Assembly: GCA_928212115.1 (NCBI GenBank)
Contig: CAKMRJ010003334.1
Location: 39,345,616-39,409,615 of the forward strand
Direction of reading: 5' to 3'
Source of the DNA: Lactuca virosa
Taxonomy: Eukaryota; Streptophyta; Magnoliopsida; Asterales; Asteraceae
DNA: 64,000 bases
Shown here: positions 1 through 10,990 of the stretch, piece after piece
Position numbering within the stretch: the first letter of the stretch is position 1
Layout of the letters: each line of letters opens with the position of its first letter
Notes under the pieces: model-generated
What the model was told of the DNA's origin: nothing
Databases searched by the model: none
The model's input: the letters and a program-made list of their open reading frames with translations, nothing else
Program-made: the position numbers and the translations under genes

Positions 1-2255
1 AACTTCTTCAAGGTCAATTGGCCTCCCACTGTTTCCTTGGCTTATGAACTCTCTCTCTCGAAAGACACCCCTCTTTGCTACAAAGACCACATTCTCACTA
101 GGTCTGTAGAAGAGGTAACCAAAGGATTTCTGTGGGTAGCCGATGAAAATACACCTCTCACTTCGAGGTTCAAGCTTGTCGTGAGTCTCGCGTCTCACGA
201 AAGCTTCGCAACCCCAAATCTTGATGTGGGCTAGACTAGGAGCTTTTCCAGTCCACATCTCGTGAGGTGTTTTGGCAACCTTCTTTGTAGGGACCAGATT
301 AAGGATATGGGCGGCAGTCTCTAAGGCATACCCCCATAATGAGATTGGTAGCGAAGCTCGACTCATCATGGAACGAACCATGTCCAACAAGGTTCGATTA
401 CGCCTCTCAGCTACACCATTCAACTGTGGTGTCCTGGGAGGTGTCAATTGTGAGACAACCTCACATTCCCTAAGATAGTCGAGGAACTCTGTACTAAGAT
501 ACTCACCACCATGATCGGATGGAAGCATCTTAATGTTCCTGCCCAATTGATTCTCGACTTTCTGTTTAAACTCTTTAAACCTTTCGAAAGTCTCCGACTT
601 ATGCTTGATTAAATAGACATATCCATATCTACTATAATCATCTGTAAAAGTCACATAATAACGATTAACATCCCTTGTGGCAGTTTTGAAGGGTCCACAC
701 ACATCCGTGTGCACTAGATCCAACAAACCTTCACCCCTAGCACACGAACCTGTGAAGGGTGACTTTGTCATTTTTCCAAGTAAGCATGATTCACAACTAT
801 CAGCTGACTTTAGGTCAAATAACTCCATCCTTTTGGAGTTGGCCTATGCGTTTCTTGCTTACATGTCCAAGACGACAATGCCATAATGATGCTTTATCCA
901 AGTTATTATCATTAGTAGAATCAATACACAGGCACATTATTTCCTAAATTATCTACAACAGACACATCTTCATACACACCATCACAAGGTAATGCTTTAA
1001 AATAAAACACATTATTAAAGAAAGCATTTATTCCACCAACTTCATTATCAAAAGAAAAGGTAAAACCTTGTTTGTACAAAGCATGAAAGGAAATAACATT
1101 TCTTGCCATTTCAGGCGAATAACAACATTTATTCAAATCTAAAGTAAACCCACTACTTAGCAACAAAGTATAAACTCCAATCTTGGTGACAGGTGAAACT
1201 TTCCTATTCCCCATGATCAAGTTTATCTTTCCATGCTCCACATTCTTACTTCTTCTTAGTCCCTGCAAATCAGTCAAATATGAATATCACAACCGGTATC
1301 AAGGACCCAAGAGTTAGAATAAGGTGAGTTATTAGATAATATAGTGTAAATACCTGCATGGTTGGGTTTCACTTTCCCATCCTTCAAATCTTGCTGGTAC
1401 TTCGGGCAGTTTCGCTTCCAGTGCGCCTTTTCATGGCAATAGAAGCATTCAACCTCTTTTGGGTCAGCAGAAGGAGTGACGGAACCTTTCTTGGTTCCGC
1501 TTGAAGGGGAGCCATCAAGGGCCCTTGGTACCCTTCGAAGGGTTCTTCCTCTTCTTCCCTCTACCTTTCCTGATTGCCAGGACAGGTGCGGAGTTTGGAG
1601 TAGGAGTAGGAGTGGTAACAACCGACTTACCTTTAAGACCTGATTCTGTGGTCTTTAGGAGTCCTTAAAGTTTGCTAAGTGTAACTTCCTCCTTGTTCAT
1701 GTGGTATGTCATGCGGAATTGATCATAACACGAAGGTAAGGAGTGCAAAATGATATCTATTGCTAACTCCTCAGGGAAGTTCACATTCAGCTTCATCAAA
1801 CGGTCCACATACCTCTGCATTTTCTGCATGTAGCCCGTGATGGGTTCACCATCTTTCATTCGGGTTGTTATCATGGAGGAGATGATTTCATATCGCTCTT
1901 GACGAGCACTCTAATGGTAGCAGTCCATCAAATCCTGGTGCATCTCAAAAGGATAGTAGTCCTCATAGGACTTTTGGAGCTCGGCTGACATAGTGGCCAT
2001 CATGATGCATGCCACTTTGGTAGCATCTCTTTCATGTGCCTCATATTCAGCAAACTCCTCAGGAGTAGCAGTTGGCTCAGGTACCTTAAGCTCCTTGTCG
2101 AGAACATATTCTTTGTTCTCGTAGCGAGTGACCATCCTGATGTTTCTGATCCAATCAGTAAAGTTGGATCTATCAAATATGACTCTCCCACAAAGGTTCA
2201 TGAGAGAGAAGGAGCCAGTAGGGTTTGAGCCAGGGGCAGCATTGTTGGAAGACAT
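1..2255 (-). pseudogene. Copia-1 gag-protease-integrase, broken
   Basis: The reading starts at the ATG at 2253-2255 (MSSNNAAPGS). Gag follows with its FTDWIRNIR region. A CCHC zinc knuckle lies near 1400-1450 (CFYCHEKAHWKRNC), then the protease motif WVLDTGCDIH near 1280-1310. A GAG-pre-integrase region and the integrase core (SDHGGEY, then TPQLNGVAERRNRTL) occupy roughly 1-900. The frame is not open. In-frame stops occur at 1911-1913 and 1665-1667, and further frame changes fall near 1500-1560 and 1280. The protein would have formed virus-like particles and integrated cDNA. The element cannot make it now. Confidence 0.9.
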
Positions 2256-3053
2256 CTGAAAAGAAGAAAAACAAGTTTAGTTTAGATATAGAGATAGTCC
2301 TTAATAAAACACACATATGTAATATTAAGGCTAGGATCCAATCACAATATATTATAACTTAGAAGAGGGATGCCGTAATCTAAGCTAAAACATATTTGAA
2401 AGGTAGGGGAATGACGATTCACCAATTTCCACCATGAAAACGAAATATAAGTTATTAGGTTTTATTTGGTTTTTAGAAACTCCTAAATTCTTTTGAGATT
2501 CATTGAACTTTTTCAATGGCATGTTTCAATCTCGAGTGTGCCCTTCATGTTTTGTGACTGGGATACCGAGGATCACAAAACAAGGTGTGAAGTAACCATG
2601 CAAATTACTTGGTACTCTTAGTGTTTTTCACTTAATCGATGTGCCGGTAAACCACACGCGCTCCACCGACCTATGAAAAACCTTAAGTCACCCTTTGCCT
2701 ACCTTGTTAAGTCCAAGTTAGTGTGTCGGTTAACAACACACACTCCACTAACGACTTAATCAAAGTGCAAAGTGTAATTTCATGGGTTAGCACCTTATTA
2801 ACATTTTCCTAAAGTAACTAAGATTGGGAATTTATAAAACATTTAGTTACTTTATAATAATCATTATACTTTTTAATGAGAATTTGAAGTCATTGTCCTA
2901 CCCGTTCGGCTAACGACCCTCCACCAGTCAAGGAAGCGGTGGGTGAGAGTGGACACCCATTAAGCTGCCATTTTATAGGCAACAACCTTATACCCCCCTT
3001 ATAGACCGACTTCGTGAATGAGGCCTACTAACGTTAAAACGACTTGATCTTAT

Positions 3054-3054
<1 letters not shown>

Positions 3055-3122
<68 letters not shown>
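3055..3122. repeat. (AC)n(AT)n microsatellite
   Basis: An uninterrupted AC run passes directly into an AT run of about 44 bp. It sits inside the Copia-1 leader. The non-autonomous CACTA element at 42714-42790 has a similar compound repeat. Confidence 0.95.
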
Positions 3123-3127
<5 letters not shown>

Positions 3128-3644
3128 AAACTTATAATATTATAAAGTATAAGGGTTGAATTTTAACTTTTAAAATTCTAGGGGTTGGAACTAAAGTTTA
3201 TTAGATGGCTTTACATGTTCCAAAACTTGAGGGCAAGTTTTGTAACTTTACAAAACCTTTCAATTCATAACTTATGAGTTATTAAAATGTAGACTCTTCA
3301 TTTTTGTAACTTATGTGTTCTTTTAATGGCTTTAATACAAAGAGACTTTTGGTTATCCATAACTTGAGGACAAGTTATGGACTCCATTAAAACACATAAA
3401 TATCATGAATTCAGCAATAATCAAGTAATTCCTATGATCTATCAAGAACTCATAAGAACATGAATAATCATATCAAAATTTCAAGAACATATGAACACAT
3501 ATAATCATGTAATTTTGATATTAGCCATTGTAAATGGATTAGAACAATCATTACACCATCTAAAACAAGTTTAATAACACCAAACAGTTTAGGGTAATGT
3601 TTCTAGTCCATTTCCAGCAGCAAAAGTCGAAAAACTGCATTCTG

Positions 3645-3740
3645 AGGCTCCTACTCGTCGAGTGCACGAACCTACTCGACGAGTAGGATGATTTTGGTCA
3701 TGGACTCGGCGAGTCCCCCCATGGAGTCGGCGAGTTCATC
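3645..3740. repeat. Array of four ACTCGNCGAGT palindromes
   Basis: Four near-identical self-complementary 11-mers lie within 100 bp. They read ACTCGTCGAGT, ACTCGACGAGT, ACTCGGCGAGT and AGTCGGCGAGT. The array lies in the Copia-1 leader just downstream of the primer binding site. The same 11-mer is repeated in the LTR of the unrelated Gypsy-4. Confidence 0.9.
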
Positions 3741-3807
3741 ATGCAGACAGCAAGAAAATCGACTTTTTTTCACTATTTTGCATCAAGTATCAAACAAGAA
3801 AGCCTAG

Positions 3808-3819
3808 GCTCTGATACCA
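3808..3819 (-). other. Primer binding site of Copia-1
   Basis: The minus strand reads TGGTATCAGAGC, the standard complement of the 3' end of plant initiator tRNA-Met. It lies one base inside the 5' LTR and fixes both the orientation and the LTR edge. Confidence 0.95.
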
Positions 3820-3820
3820 C

Positions 3821-4594
3821 TGATGGGTTTTGAGCATTCTAACACTCCTAAGTGTACATGCAACCCTAGAAAACCTTGGATCTATGTTTGTCTAAAATAC
3901 ATGCAAAATATGATTTCCAAGGTTCATAATCCTATCTAGCATACATGGGGAACTTTTAACATAAAAGATGGCTAGAATTACATACCTTGTAGTTGTTATG
4001 ATTCCTTGAAAACCTTGAGAGCCTAGCACCCCAAGTGTGATGCCTCAAATGTTTCACACAACACCAAATGCTTTGGAATAACTTAAGAGAATGTATAACA
4101 CTTGTAAAAATCGGCTTGCCCTCACTTGTTCTTAGTGTAACCGATTTTGGTGAGTAACATGTTCTTTATATAGCGTGTCACATATAGGGTTACACCATGT
4201 AAACCCTAATGTGACATGACTCTTCATTTCCATGACCCATGGGTTTGTAACTCCCATGGAGTCTCCATGGAGCATCCAATGGGTTTAACCCAACTTGATA
4301 ATCCATGGAGCCTTTTAGCCCACTATACAAGATATGGATGATTTACATAATCAACCCATATATTTAATTAGTCATCTTTTGATCACTTAATTAATTCCAA
4401 ATTAATTCTTGATCAATACTAATTAAATAATACTATTAATATATTAGAACTTATAATATATTAATAAACCACAAGTGTTATTTCTCTCATTAAGTCTATC
4501 CAAATGCATGATGCCATGCAACCTAAATGGACCATGCCGGGTCTGGTCAAGTACATACCAGAAATAGTTATGGACTTAGACACCTTATCCAACA
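3821..4594 (-). repeat. 5' LTR of Copia-1 (774 bp)
   Basis: On the minus strand it begins TGTTGGATAAGGTGTCTAAG and ends next to the primer binding site. Both ends are recognisable by alignment to the LTRs of Copia-2 (781 bp) and Copia-3 (766 bp). Shared landmarks include the GTATGTACTTGACC segment near the start and the AATATATTATAAGTTCTAATA segment. The plus-strand end CCAACA abuts the Gypsy-1 reading frame. Confidence 0.9.
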
Positions 4595-6944
4595 GTTTGG
4601 ACTAACCAACGCACCAGCAGCATTCATGGATTTGATTAACCGGGTTTGTAAACCATTCCTTGATAAATCCGTGATAGTGTTCATCGATGACATTCTGATC
4701 TACTCGAAAAGCCAAGAGGAGCATGGCAAGCATCTACGAGAAGTGTTGGAAGTCTTGAAGAAGGAGAAGTTGTATGCAAAGTTCTCCAAGTGCGATTTTT
4801 GGATCCGAGAAGTACAATTCCTGGGTCATGTGGTTAACCAGGAGGGCATAATGGTTGACCCAGCAAAAATCGAAGCTGTGATGAAGTGGGAACGTCCAAA
4901 GAGTCCCACAGAGATTCGAAGCTTTCTTGGATTAGCTGGATATTATCGAAGGTTTATCCAAGGCTTTTCTTCGATAGCTGCTCCATTGACAGCTTTGACC
5001 CACAAAGGAGATACTTATACATGGAGTGATAAACACGAAGAGGCATTCGAGAAGCTAAAGAAGAAGTTATGCGAAGCACCGATTCTTTCTCTACCCGATG
5101 GAGTTGAAGACTTCGCGGTCTATAGTGACTCATCTGGAGTTGGGTTGGGTTGTGTTCTGACCCAAAGAGAAAAGGTGATAGCATATGCCTCTCAACAATT
5201 GAAAGAGCATGAAAAGAACTACCCCACTCATGATTTGGAGTTGGCAGCGGTAGTATTTGCCTTAAAGATATGGAGGCATTACCTCTATGGCACAAAGTAC
5301 AAGCTTTTCACTGATCATAAGAGTCTCCAGTATCTCTTTAATCAGAATGAATTGAACATGAGGCAACGATGCTGGCTAGAATTACTCAAGGACTACGATT
5401 GTGAGATACTTTACCACCCCGGTAAAGCAAATGTTGTTGTTGATGCTCTCAGTCGGAAAGTCAACCTTGAAAGGAAAAGGCCAAGAGCGTTGAGAATTGA
5501 AGTCGTCTCAACGATTGTGGAAAGTATCAAGAAAGCTCAAGAAGAAGCTACAGAAAAGGATGACCAAAAAGAAGAACGTTTGGGAAAAACGTTGGTATTC
5601 GGTACAAACCGTCAAGGACTGAAGGTATTCCAAGATCGGATTTGGGTACCTAAGACAGGAGGAGTAAGAGAACTTCTGATGGAAGAAGCTCACAAGACCA
5701 TGTACTCGATTCATCCCGGTAGCACAAAAATGTATAGGGACCTAAAACCCTACTACTGGTGGCCAACGATGAAGCTCGATGTTGCAAAGTATGTGGCCGA
5801 GTGTGTAACTTGTGCAAGAGTCAAGGCACAACATCAGAAACCATACGGTAGTTTGGAACCCTTACCTGTACCCATGGGTAAATGGGAAGACATCACCATG
5901 GATTTTGTGACTAAACTTCCCAGGACGAAGAACGGACACGACATGATTTGGGTGGTCGTGGATCGTTTCACTAAGAGTGCACACTTCATAGCAGCCAACG
6001 AAAGGTGGTCTATGGATAAGCTCGCAAATGCTTACGTGAAGGAGATAGTAAGACTTCACGATGTTCCTCTAACGATTGTATCCGATCGTGATAGTCGTTT
6101 CACGTCGAGGTTTTGGAGGAGTCTACAAGAGGAATTGGGTAAGAAGTTGTGTTTGGGTACAACTTATCATCCGCAGACCGATGGTCAGAGTGAAAGAACG
6201 ATTCAGATACTGGAAGATATGCTGAGAGCATGTACCCTCGAGTTCCAAGGTAATTGGGATGAGCACTTACCTCTAGTAGAATTTTCCTACAATAATAGTT
6301 TCCACTCGAGCATCAAGATGGCACCCTATCAAGCCTTGTACGGACAGAAGTGTCGTACGCCGTCTTGTTGGCTTGAGGCTGGAGAAAAGCAGTATATGGG
6401 CCCCGAGATAGTCCATGAGACTGTTGAGAAGCTGAAAGTAATTAGGGAAAGAATGTTAGCAGCTCAGGATCGTCAGAAGAGCTATGCTGATAAGAAGAGA
6501 CGACCGATGACCTTCGAAGTTGGGGATTCGGTTTTGCTTAAAGTCTCACCATGGAAGGGACTTATAAGATTCGGAAAACGAGGAAAGTTGAGTCCAAGAT
6601 TTATTGGACCGTTCAAAGTTCTTCAGAAGATTGGGAACCAAGCTTACAAGCTGGAATTGCCCGAAGAACTCGATGGTATTCATAACACCTTCCATGTGTG
6701 TTATCTGAGGAAATTCACGGGAGAAGTTCCCGACATAATTCCAATCTCAGAGTTAATGATGGATGAGAATAAGAGGTTGATCGAAGAGCCCGGGTCAATT
6801 GTTGACCGTAAGACTAAGAAGTTACGACACAAGATGGTCGACCTAGTGCTAGTCTGATGGAAACATTCGAATGGGCCGAATCTCACTTGGGAAACAGAAA
6901 GTGACATGATGAGTCGATACCCACATCTATTTGATGATGCATGA
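4595..6944 (+). pseudogene. Gypsy-1 pol (RT C-terminal part, RNase H, integrase)
   Basis: The real pol sequence begins at the Copia-1 junction, inside the FGLTNAPAAF motif of reverse transcriptase; the in-frame ATG at 4527 belongs to the Copia LTR. Visible in order are the RT active site FIDDILIYS, an RNase H segment (VYSDSSGVGLGCVL), and an integrase zinc-binding region (HPGSTKMYRDL, then CVTCARVK). The integrase core follows, with D in TMDFV, D in VSDRDSRFTS and E in TDGQSERT. The C-terminal region is typical of plant chromoviruses (SPRFIGPFKVL). A TGA at 6855-6857 interrupts the frame; the same frame continues through a chromodomain-like tail (WKHSNGPNLTWETE) to 6944. The protein would be non-functional because its N-terminal half is absent here. 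Confidence 0.93.
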
Positions 6945-6961
6945 TTCCGGGACGGAATCAT

Positions 6962-6978
6962 CCTAAGGGGGAGAGAAT
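6962..6978 (+). other. Polypurine tract of Gypsy-1
   Basis: CCTAAGGGGGAGAGAAT lies directly before the LTR start TGTAACGC. It is the plus-strand primer for reverse transcription and marks the 3' LTR boundary. Confidence 0.9.
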
Positions 6979-7929
6979 TGTAACGCTCGGGTTTCGGGGC
7001 TAAGCATTTTCGACAAAGTAATAGTCTAAGTCAACTATTGTAACTCTTTTTGAAGTAATAAAGATGAAATATTTGAGTATTATGTGAATTATGTGTATTT
7101 GTGTGCTTATTACTTATTTATAAATGTATAATAAATAAATGATAAAAATAAGCGTCAAAATTAAAGTGTGAGATAAACCCGATATCTTTACATAAAGTTG
7201 TAGTGGTCGAAACAAGGATTCCGGGGATATAAAGAACGCCGAAATCCGAGTTATAACGAAGAAGTTATGACCCGTCGAAGTTTCGCGACAGAACCGGCAC
7301 GTTACCGGGAAGCGTAAATAGTGAATTTATGATAGAGCGAGTTTTAGCCTTAGCGATCTAAATGAAAGTCGTAGAATATGTTAAACCGAGAGCGTCCACA
7401 AAAAGAACGCCCAAATCTGACTTCGTATGAGGAAGTTATGATTTTTCGAAGTTTCGGCTTAGCAGTGTACAGCCCGAAGTTCGAATATTAGATCGAGCGG
7501 TTTTTAGCCGACACAACCTAAACGAGAATCGAAGATCTCGTTAATAATAGCGTAAAGATAAAAAGACAGACGAAAACGGACATCGGATGAAGAAGTTATG
7601 AATTTTAACAGACCAATCTTGTCCCGGCCTGTTAAAAATATAACTTTTAAAATAAAGTCAAAATTAGCCGATGGAGTCTAAACGAAAGTTGTAGAATACG
7701 TTCCCGCCTTCGCATGGATATAAAGAACGTCGAAAACGGAGCTCGTATGAGGAAGATACGGATTTTTGAAGTTGAGTGTGCAAATTGCGAGACCTGATGC
7801 GAGATAAATCTTTATCATATTTTGTTTTGGGACAAATTCCGCAACACTTTTCTTTAAAATGTTACTCTGATTTTCAAACAAGCATAAACAAAATCGGTCT
7901 TTTCTAGCCGTGAAAATGGGGATGTCACA
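6979..7929 (+). repeat. 3' LTR of Gypsy-1 (951 bp) with four internal modules
   Basis: It starts TGTAACGCTCGGG after the polypurine tract and ends GGGGATGTCACA. Four diverged modules carry the core GAAGTTATG at 7261, 7432 and 7592 and GAAGATACG at 7752, spaced 171, 160 and 160 bp. Each core follows a GAACG(C/T)C- or GACAGACG-containing segment. The Gypsy-2 LTR (10991-13473) has the same ends and the same modules in reverse orientation, so the two belong to one family. Confidence 0.9.
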
Positions 7930-8546
7930 GTGATGGTGGCGGTGATGGTGGGTGATGATGGTGGAAGTGATATTGTGAAATAAAACAAGGGTAATAAGGT
8001 AAAATGTCACTTTCCTTCATCGTATGGAATTAGTTCCATCGTCTTCTTGAAGGAAAGTATTTTATCTTATTTGATGGAAAGGTTTTTATTTAGGATTCCA
8101 GTTTCATCATACAAAGTTGAACCAACCATTGGAATGTGGTGGAATTATATTTATTTTCCCCCGAATTTCATTCCATTCCAACGAACCAAACGCACCCTAA
8201 GGGAGTGAGTTTGACATCCTCTTTTGCAACACTTATGTGGCTCGGTAAACACTGGCCCGCCTCCTCGGTGGAGGAGTTCGATAATGAGCTATTGATGAGA
8301 GAGAGAGAGAGAGAGAAGTTAGGTCTTTTACCACTTTAAATAAATGTTTTATTTTCAAAAAAAAAAATACCCCATTTTTTTAAATTATTACCATTTTTTT
8401 TCTAGAATTCAAATTTGAAACATTTCCCTAACTACTATAAATACTAAAATCATTTTTTATTTTTCACCATATTCAAACATTTTTCATGCAACCTTTCTAA
8501 CCTTTTTATTTTCATCTTCTTCAAAACTTCGTCTTTAAAAAAAATA
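7930..8546. other. Non-coding stretch with simple repeats
   Basis: No gene is visible. There is a GTGATGGTGG-rich simple repeat (7930-7975). A fragment near 8160-8205 ends CGAACCAAACGCACCCTAAGGG, the kind of end common to plant MITEs, but I find no matching left end. A (GA)n run occupies about 8297-8316. Confidence 0.6.
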
Positions 8547-8900
8547 GCTCATGTTTGGACTACGGCTGAAGAGATCATATTGGCTCGTTCATGGACCGAT
8601 GTTACTGGAGATCCAATCAACATCAACGTCGATGTGTCTACTTTCTGGAGGAGAATCAACGAAAGATACAACCGCGAAGTCAATCAAAGTAAAGATAAAC
8701 TCTTCTCCAAACAGAGACATGTAAATACAATTCTAGTGCAGTGTTCACAATATGTTTCTTAGGATGAGGCGTGAAGCAGTAAATGGTAGAAATGAAGAAA
8801 TTTTGTTCGTCAATTCTCTTGAGGCTTTTCATGAAGAAAATAAAAAACCTTTCTGTTATGTTTAGTTTTGGCAAGTTGTAAGGGGGAGCGACAAATGGCG
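8547..8900 (+). pseudogene. Myb/SANT-like fragment, broken
   Basis: The first 215 bp read in one frame as a Myb/SANT-like DNA-binding start (WTTAEEIILARSWTDVTGDP, then FWRRINERYNRE). A stop follows at 8760-8762. A later piece in another frame reads EAFHEENKKPF and then FWQVVRGSDKW, which resembles the second part of the same protein family. That family includes the Myb-like partner protein of PIF/Harbinger transposases and NAM-associated proteins. The middle appears deleted and the end carries stops. No transposase or terminal repeats are seen nearby, so whether it is a transposon relic or a gene fragment is undecided. Confidence 0.6.
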
Positions 8901-9551
8901 TTAATATGTCGAATGAACTTGTGTTGTGTTTTATTTTAATTTAAAGCTTGTTTTAATGTTTCGCATGTTTTATTTTTCAAGTGTCGTGTGTGTGTTTTAA
9001 TTTTAAGTTCGTTATCTTTTAATTTCAAGTGTACTTGTTCTTCGTATTTTAATGCAAAATTTAGTTTTATATATTAGTTTTTATATAAAATATATGTTTG
9101 TTTAAAAAAAATGTGTTGCATGGCAAAATGTGTAAATCGCACTCTTTAAATGACAAACTTTTGAAGAGGTGTGACAAATCCTAGATGTCGCCTAAGTGGT
9201 AGCAAAAAGGGTGTGACAAAAGTGGGACCAATTCCTCTAGCCTAATGGAAATTATGGTTGTGTTGATGTGAAATGTTTTTTTGTCCATGATTATGTGTTG
9301 AATATGATTTAATAGGTTGCCAGATTGTTTACTGTGGCTTCTCTTAATTAGGAGGGAGCTCGTTATAGACATACAATGTGTTAAGCAATCTCATTTAGAA
9401 CAATATTATTGCAACCCAAAATCTTACCCATAAATGTTTGAAACTCCTTAGACTTGGGTTACATGTGATAATGTGCTTATCAAGCCTTACTTAGTTGAGC
9501 CACCAAGAGATAATGGTCAAGGCCTGTTTGGCAAAAACTACTCGGTAGTTG
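8901..9551. other. Non-coding stretch
   Basis: AT-rich sequence without a recognisable gene, RNA or transposon end. It ends where the Gypsy-3 LTR begins with TGTCACACCCC. Confidence 0.5.
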
Positions 9552-9780
9552 TGTCACACCCCAAAACCGGAACGGCGGAATCGTTCAGGGGTGGAGGACG
9601 TCATGTTTAGTATCACGAGATATGTATATGGTAAGCAAGTAATGAACAACCATTTCATTTAGAAAGAAAGTGTTTACAATGTGTGTGTTCACAAAACATA
9701 GAATTCATACACAAATAACAAAACAAGACTTGAAGCTATAATGTTCCATCTTCTGAATCCCAGCACGTGCACCTGTCTAA
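9552..9780 (-). repeat. Gypsy-3 3' LTR, distal part
   Basis: The plus strand starts TGTCACACCCCAAAACCGGA, which is the LTR 3' end read in reverse. The same 20 bases occur at 19407 next to the Gypsy-3 primer binding site. The junction with Gypsy-2 gag is at about 9780-9786. It is placed by the end of recognisable gag residues (AAIWAAKNVET) and is accurate only to several bases. Confidence 0.7.
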
Positions 9781-10623
9781 TAGTCTCGACATTCTTAGCA
9801 GCCCAGATGGCGGCTTTCAGAGTGGCTGCTTGTTTGACTATCGGACCAAAGTCCGCTGGTAAACCGTGGCAAACTTGTTGACCTTGGAGAGTTCAGTTGG
9901 AATTAGATAGGGAATAAGCTTCATCTTTTCTGTAAAACTAGTAGCGTACTCGATGACGCTCATTCTTCCCTTATTCAGATTGTGGAACTCATTGTTGATT
10001 TCCAGAAGGTCCTGCTCAGAGCAGTATTGCATTTTCAGTTGCACCACGAACTCTTCCCACGAAATCTTGCTAGCTTCCCCCTTGGGCATCGAATCAGCTA
10101 GTAACTTCCACCAGCTCAACACACTAGATTTCAACAGAGGAATTGCAAGTGCGGTCTTTTGTTTGTTGCTGCACTCACAACTTTCAAACATCGTCTCCAT
10201 TTCGGAGATCCAATTCATGACTTCCACCGGTGTCGGACTCCCAGATAGACACGGTGGTTTAGATGCCATGAAATCTTTGTATTTGCACCCGCGTCCATCA
10301 ACTCCTCCATCCTGGTTGTTTTGTCTAACTATCGGTGGGTTGGCTTGACCAAGAGTCCCACTGTAGTTCCCTCCTACTGATTGCCCTTCATTCAATACGG
10401 GCTGTTCAACAGGTATCGTAGTTTCTTCCCTATTATGTTGTAGTAATCGCCTGGTCTCCTCCATTTGGCGATCTAACATCATCTGCATCATTGCTTGTAC
10501 CCCAACCATCGTCATTGGCTCAGGTGCAGCTCCTACAACAGGTACTTGCTCAACTACTTGAGGTTGAGGCTGTTGATCCCTGTTTCCGTTTGCATTTGCA
10601 ACTCCACTACGAGTTCTTACCAT
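9781..10623 (-). pseudogene. Gypsy-2 gag fragment
   Basis: The ATG at 10621-10623 opens 261 codons (MVRTRSGVANAN). An N-terminal Gln/Pro-rich segment is followed by the retrotransposon gag core: FMASKPPCLSGSPTPVEVMN, then LSWWKLL and WEEFVVQLKMQYC. A frame change near 9862 precedes an intact-looking continuation (GLPADFGPIVKQ to AAKNVET), which then stops abruptly at the Gypsy-3 LTR junction. The zinc knuckle and all of pol are absent. The protein would be the particle-forming structural protein. Confidence 0.88.
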
Positions 10624-10976
10624 TACAATCTATATACCGAATAAGGCGAATTTAGGTCTTTACCCTCGATAGGTATTTAAATTCCCTTATCACTCCGAAA
10701 CGTTTACATGTTAGTTCTAATATCGTAATCGTACGCTTAGAATCCTACCCACATAAGGTTTCCAAATCCGGTCGGCAACAGACCATAGATCCGAACAAAT
10801 AATGGCATATATGGCAAACATATAGCATTTAGCACATAAAAACATTTTAGGCATCTTTCCTAAAATAAACTAGTGCTCGTGTCTAAAATATGGTAGACAC
10901 TCATCTCACAATCATCACTTAGCATTCTAAGTTTAAGTCTAGAAATCCTACAATTTCTTAGTTCGCTTAAACTAAT

Positions 10977-10988
10977 GCTCTGATACCA
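10977..10988 (-). other. Primer binding site of Gypsy-2
   Basis: The minus strand reads TGGTATCAGAGC, complementary to initiator tRNA-Met, two bases inside the LTR that begins at 10991. Confidence 0.93.
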
Positions 10989-10990
10989 AC

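Larger units (their letters stand above)
2256..3807 (-). other. Copia-1 untranslated leader
   Basis: This is about 1.5 kb between the primer binding site and the gag start, without coding capacity. It contains a block (about 2890-3020) that reappears in the opposite orientation in the leader of Copia-2 at about 48040-48170. It also has two copies of a motif built around GTGTGNGGTTAACCGGCACAC-like sequence (near 2640 and 2720), and a dinucleotide microsatellite. Near the primer binding site lies a cluster of self-complementary ACTCGNCGAGT motifs. Conservation between two elements suggests a packaging or translation-control role, but that is inference. Confidence 0.75.
1..4594 (-). mobile_element. 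Copia-1, LTR retrotransposon, 5' half
   Basis: This is a Ty1/Copia element read on the minus strand. It runs from its 5' LTR (3821-4594) through the primer binding site, a 1.5-kb leader, and gag, protease and integrase, then leaves the window at position 1. Reverse transcriptase, RNase H and the 3' LTR must lie to the left. The gene order gag, protease, integrase before RT is what defines Copia rather than Gypsy. Its right edge falls inside the reverse transcriptase codons of Gypsy-1, so it is the younger insertion. If the insertion made a 5-bp duplication, its right copy should be GTTTG at 4595-4599; the left copy is outside the window. The LTR resembles those of Copia-2 and Copia-3. Confidence 0.93.
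4595..7929 (+). mobile_element. Gypsy-1, 3' half of a Ty3/Gypsy element
   Basis: This is the 3' half of a Ty3/Gypsy element: partial reverse transcriptase, RNase H, integrase, a chromodomain-like tail, polypurine tract and 3' LTR, in the order expected for Gypsy. The 5' half was separated by Copia-1 and should resume left of the window. The reading frame is nearly open over 2.3 kb, so it is among the better preserved elements here. The five bases after the LTR are GTGAT, the expected right copy of the target duplication, which cannot be checked against the left. Confidence 0.93.

Noticed and set aside
37..947. Several plus-strand ORFs at the left edge
   Set aside because: They are antisense shadows of the Copia-1 integrase and pre-integrase region on the minus strand.
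4527..4594. ATG at 4527 as the start of the long Gypsy-1 ORF
   Set aside because: These codons belong to the Copia-1 LTR; pol homology starts only at the junction at 4595.
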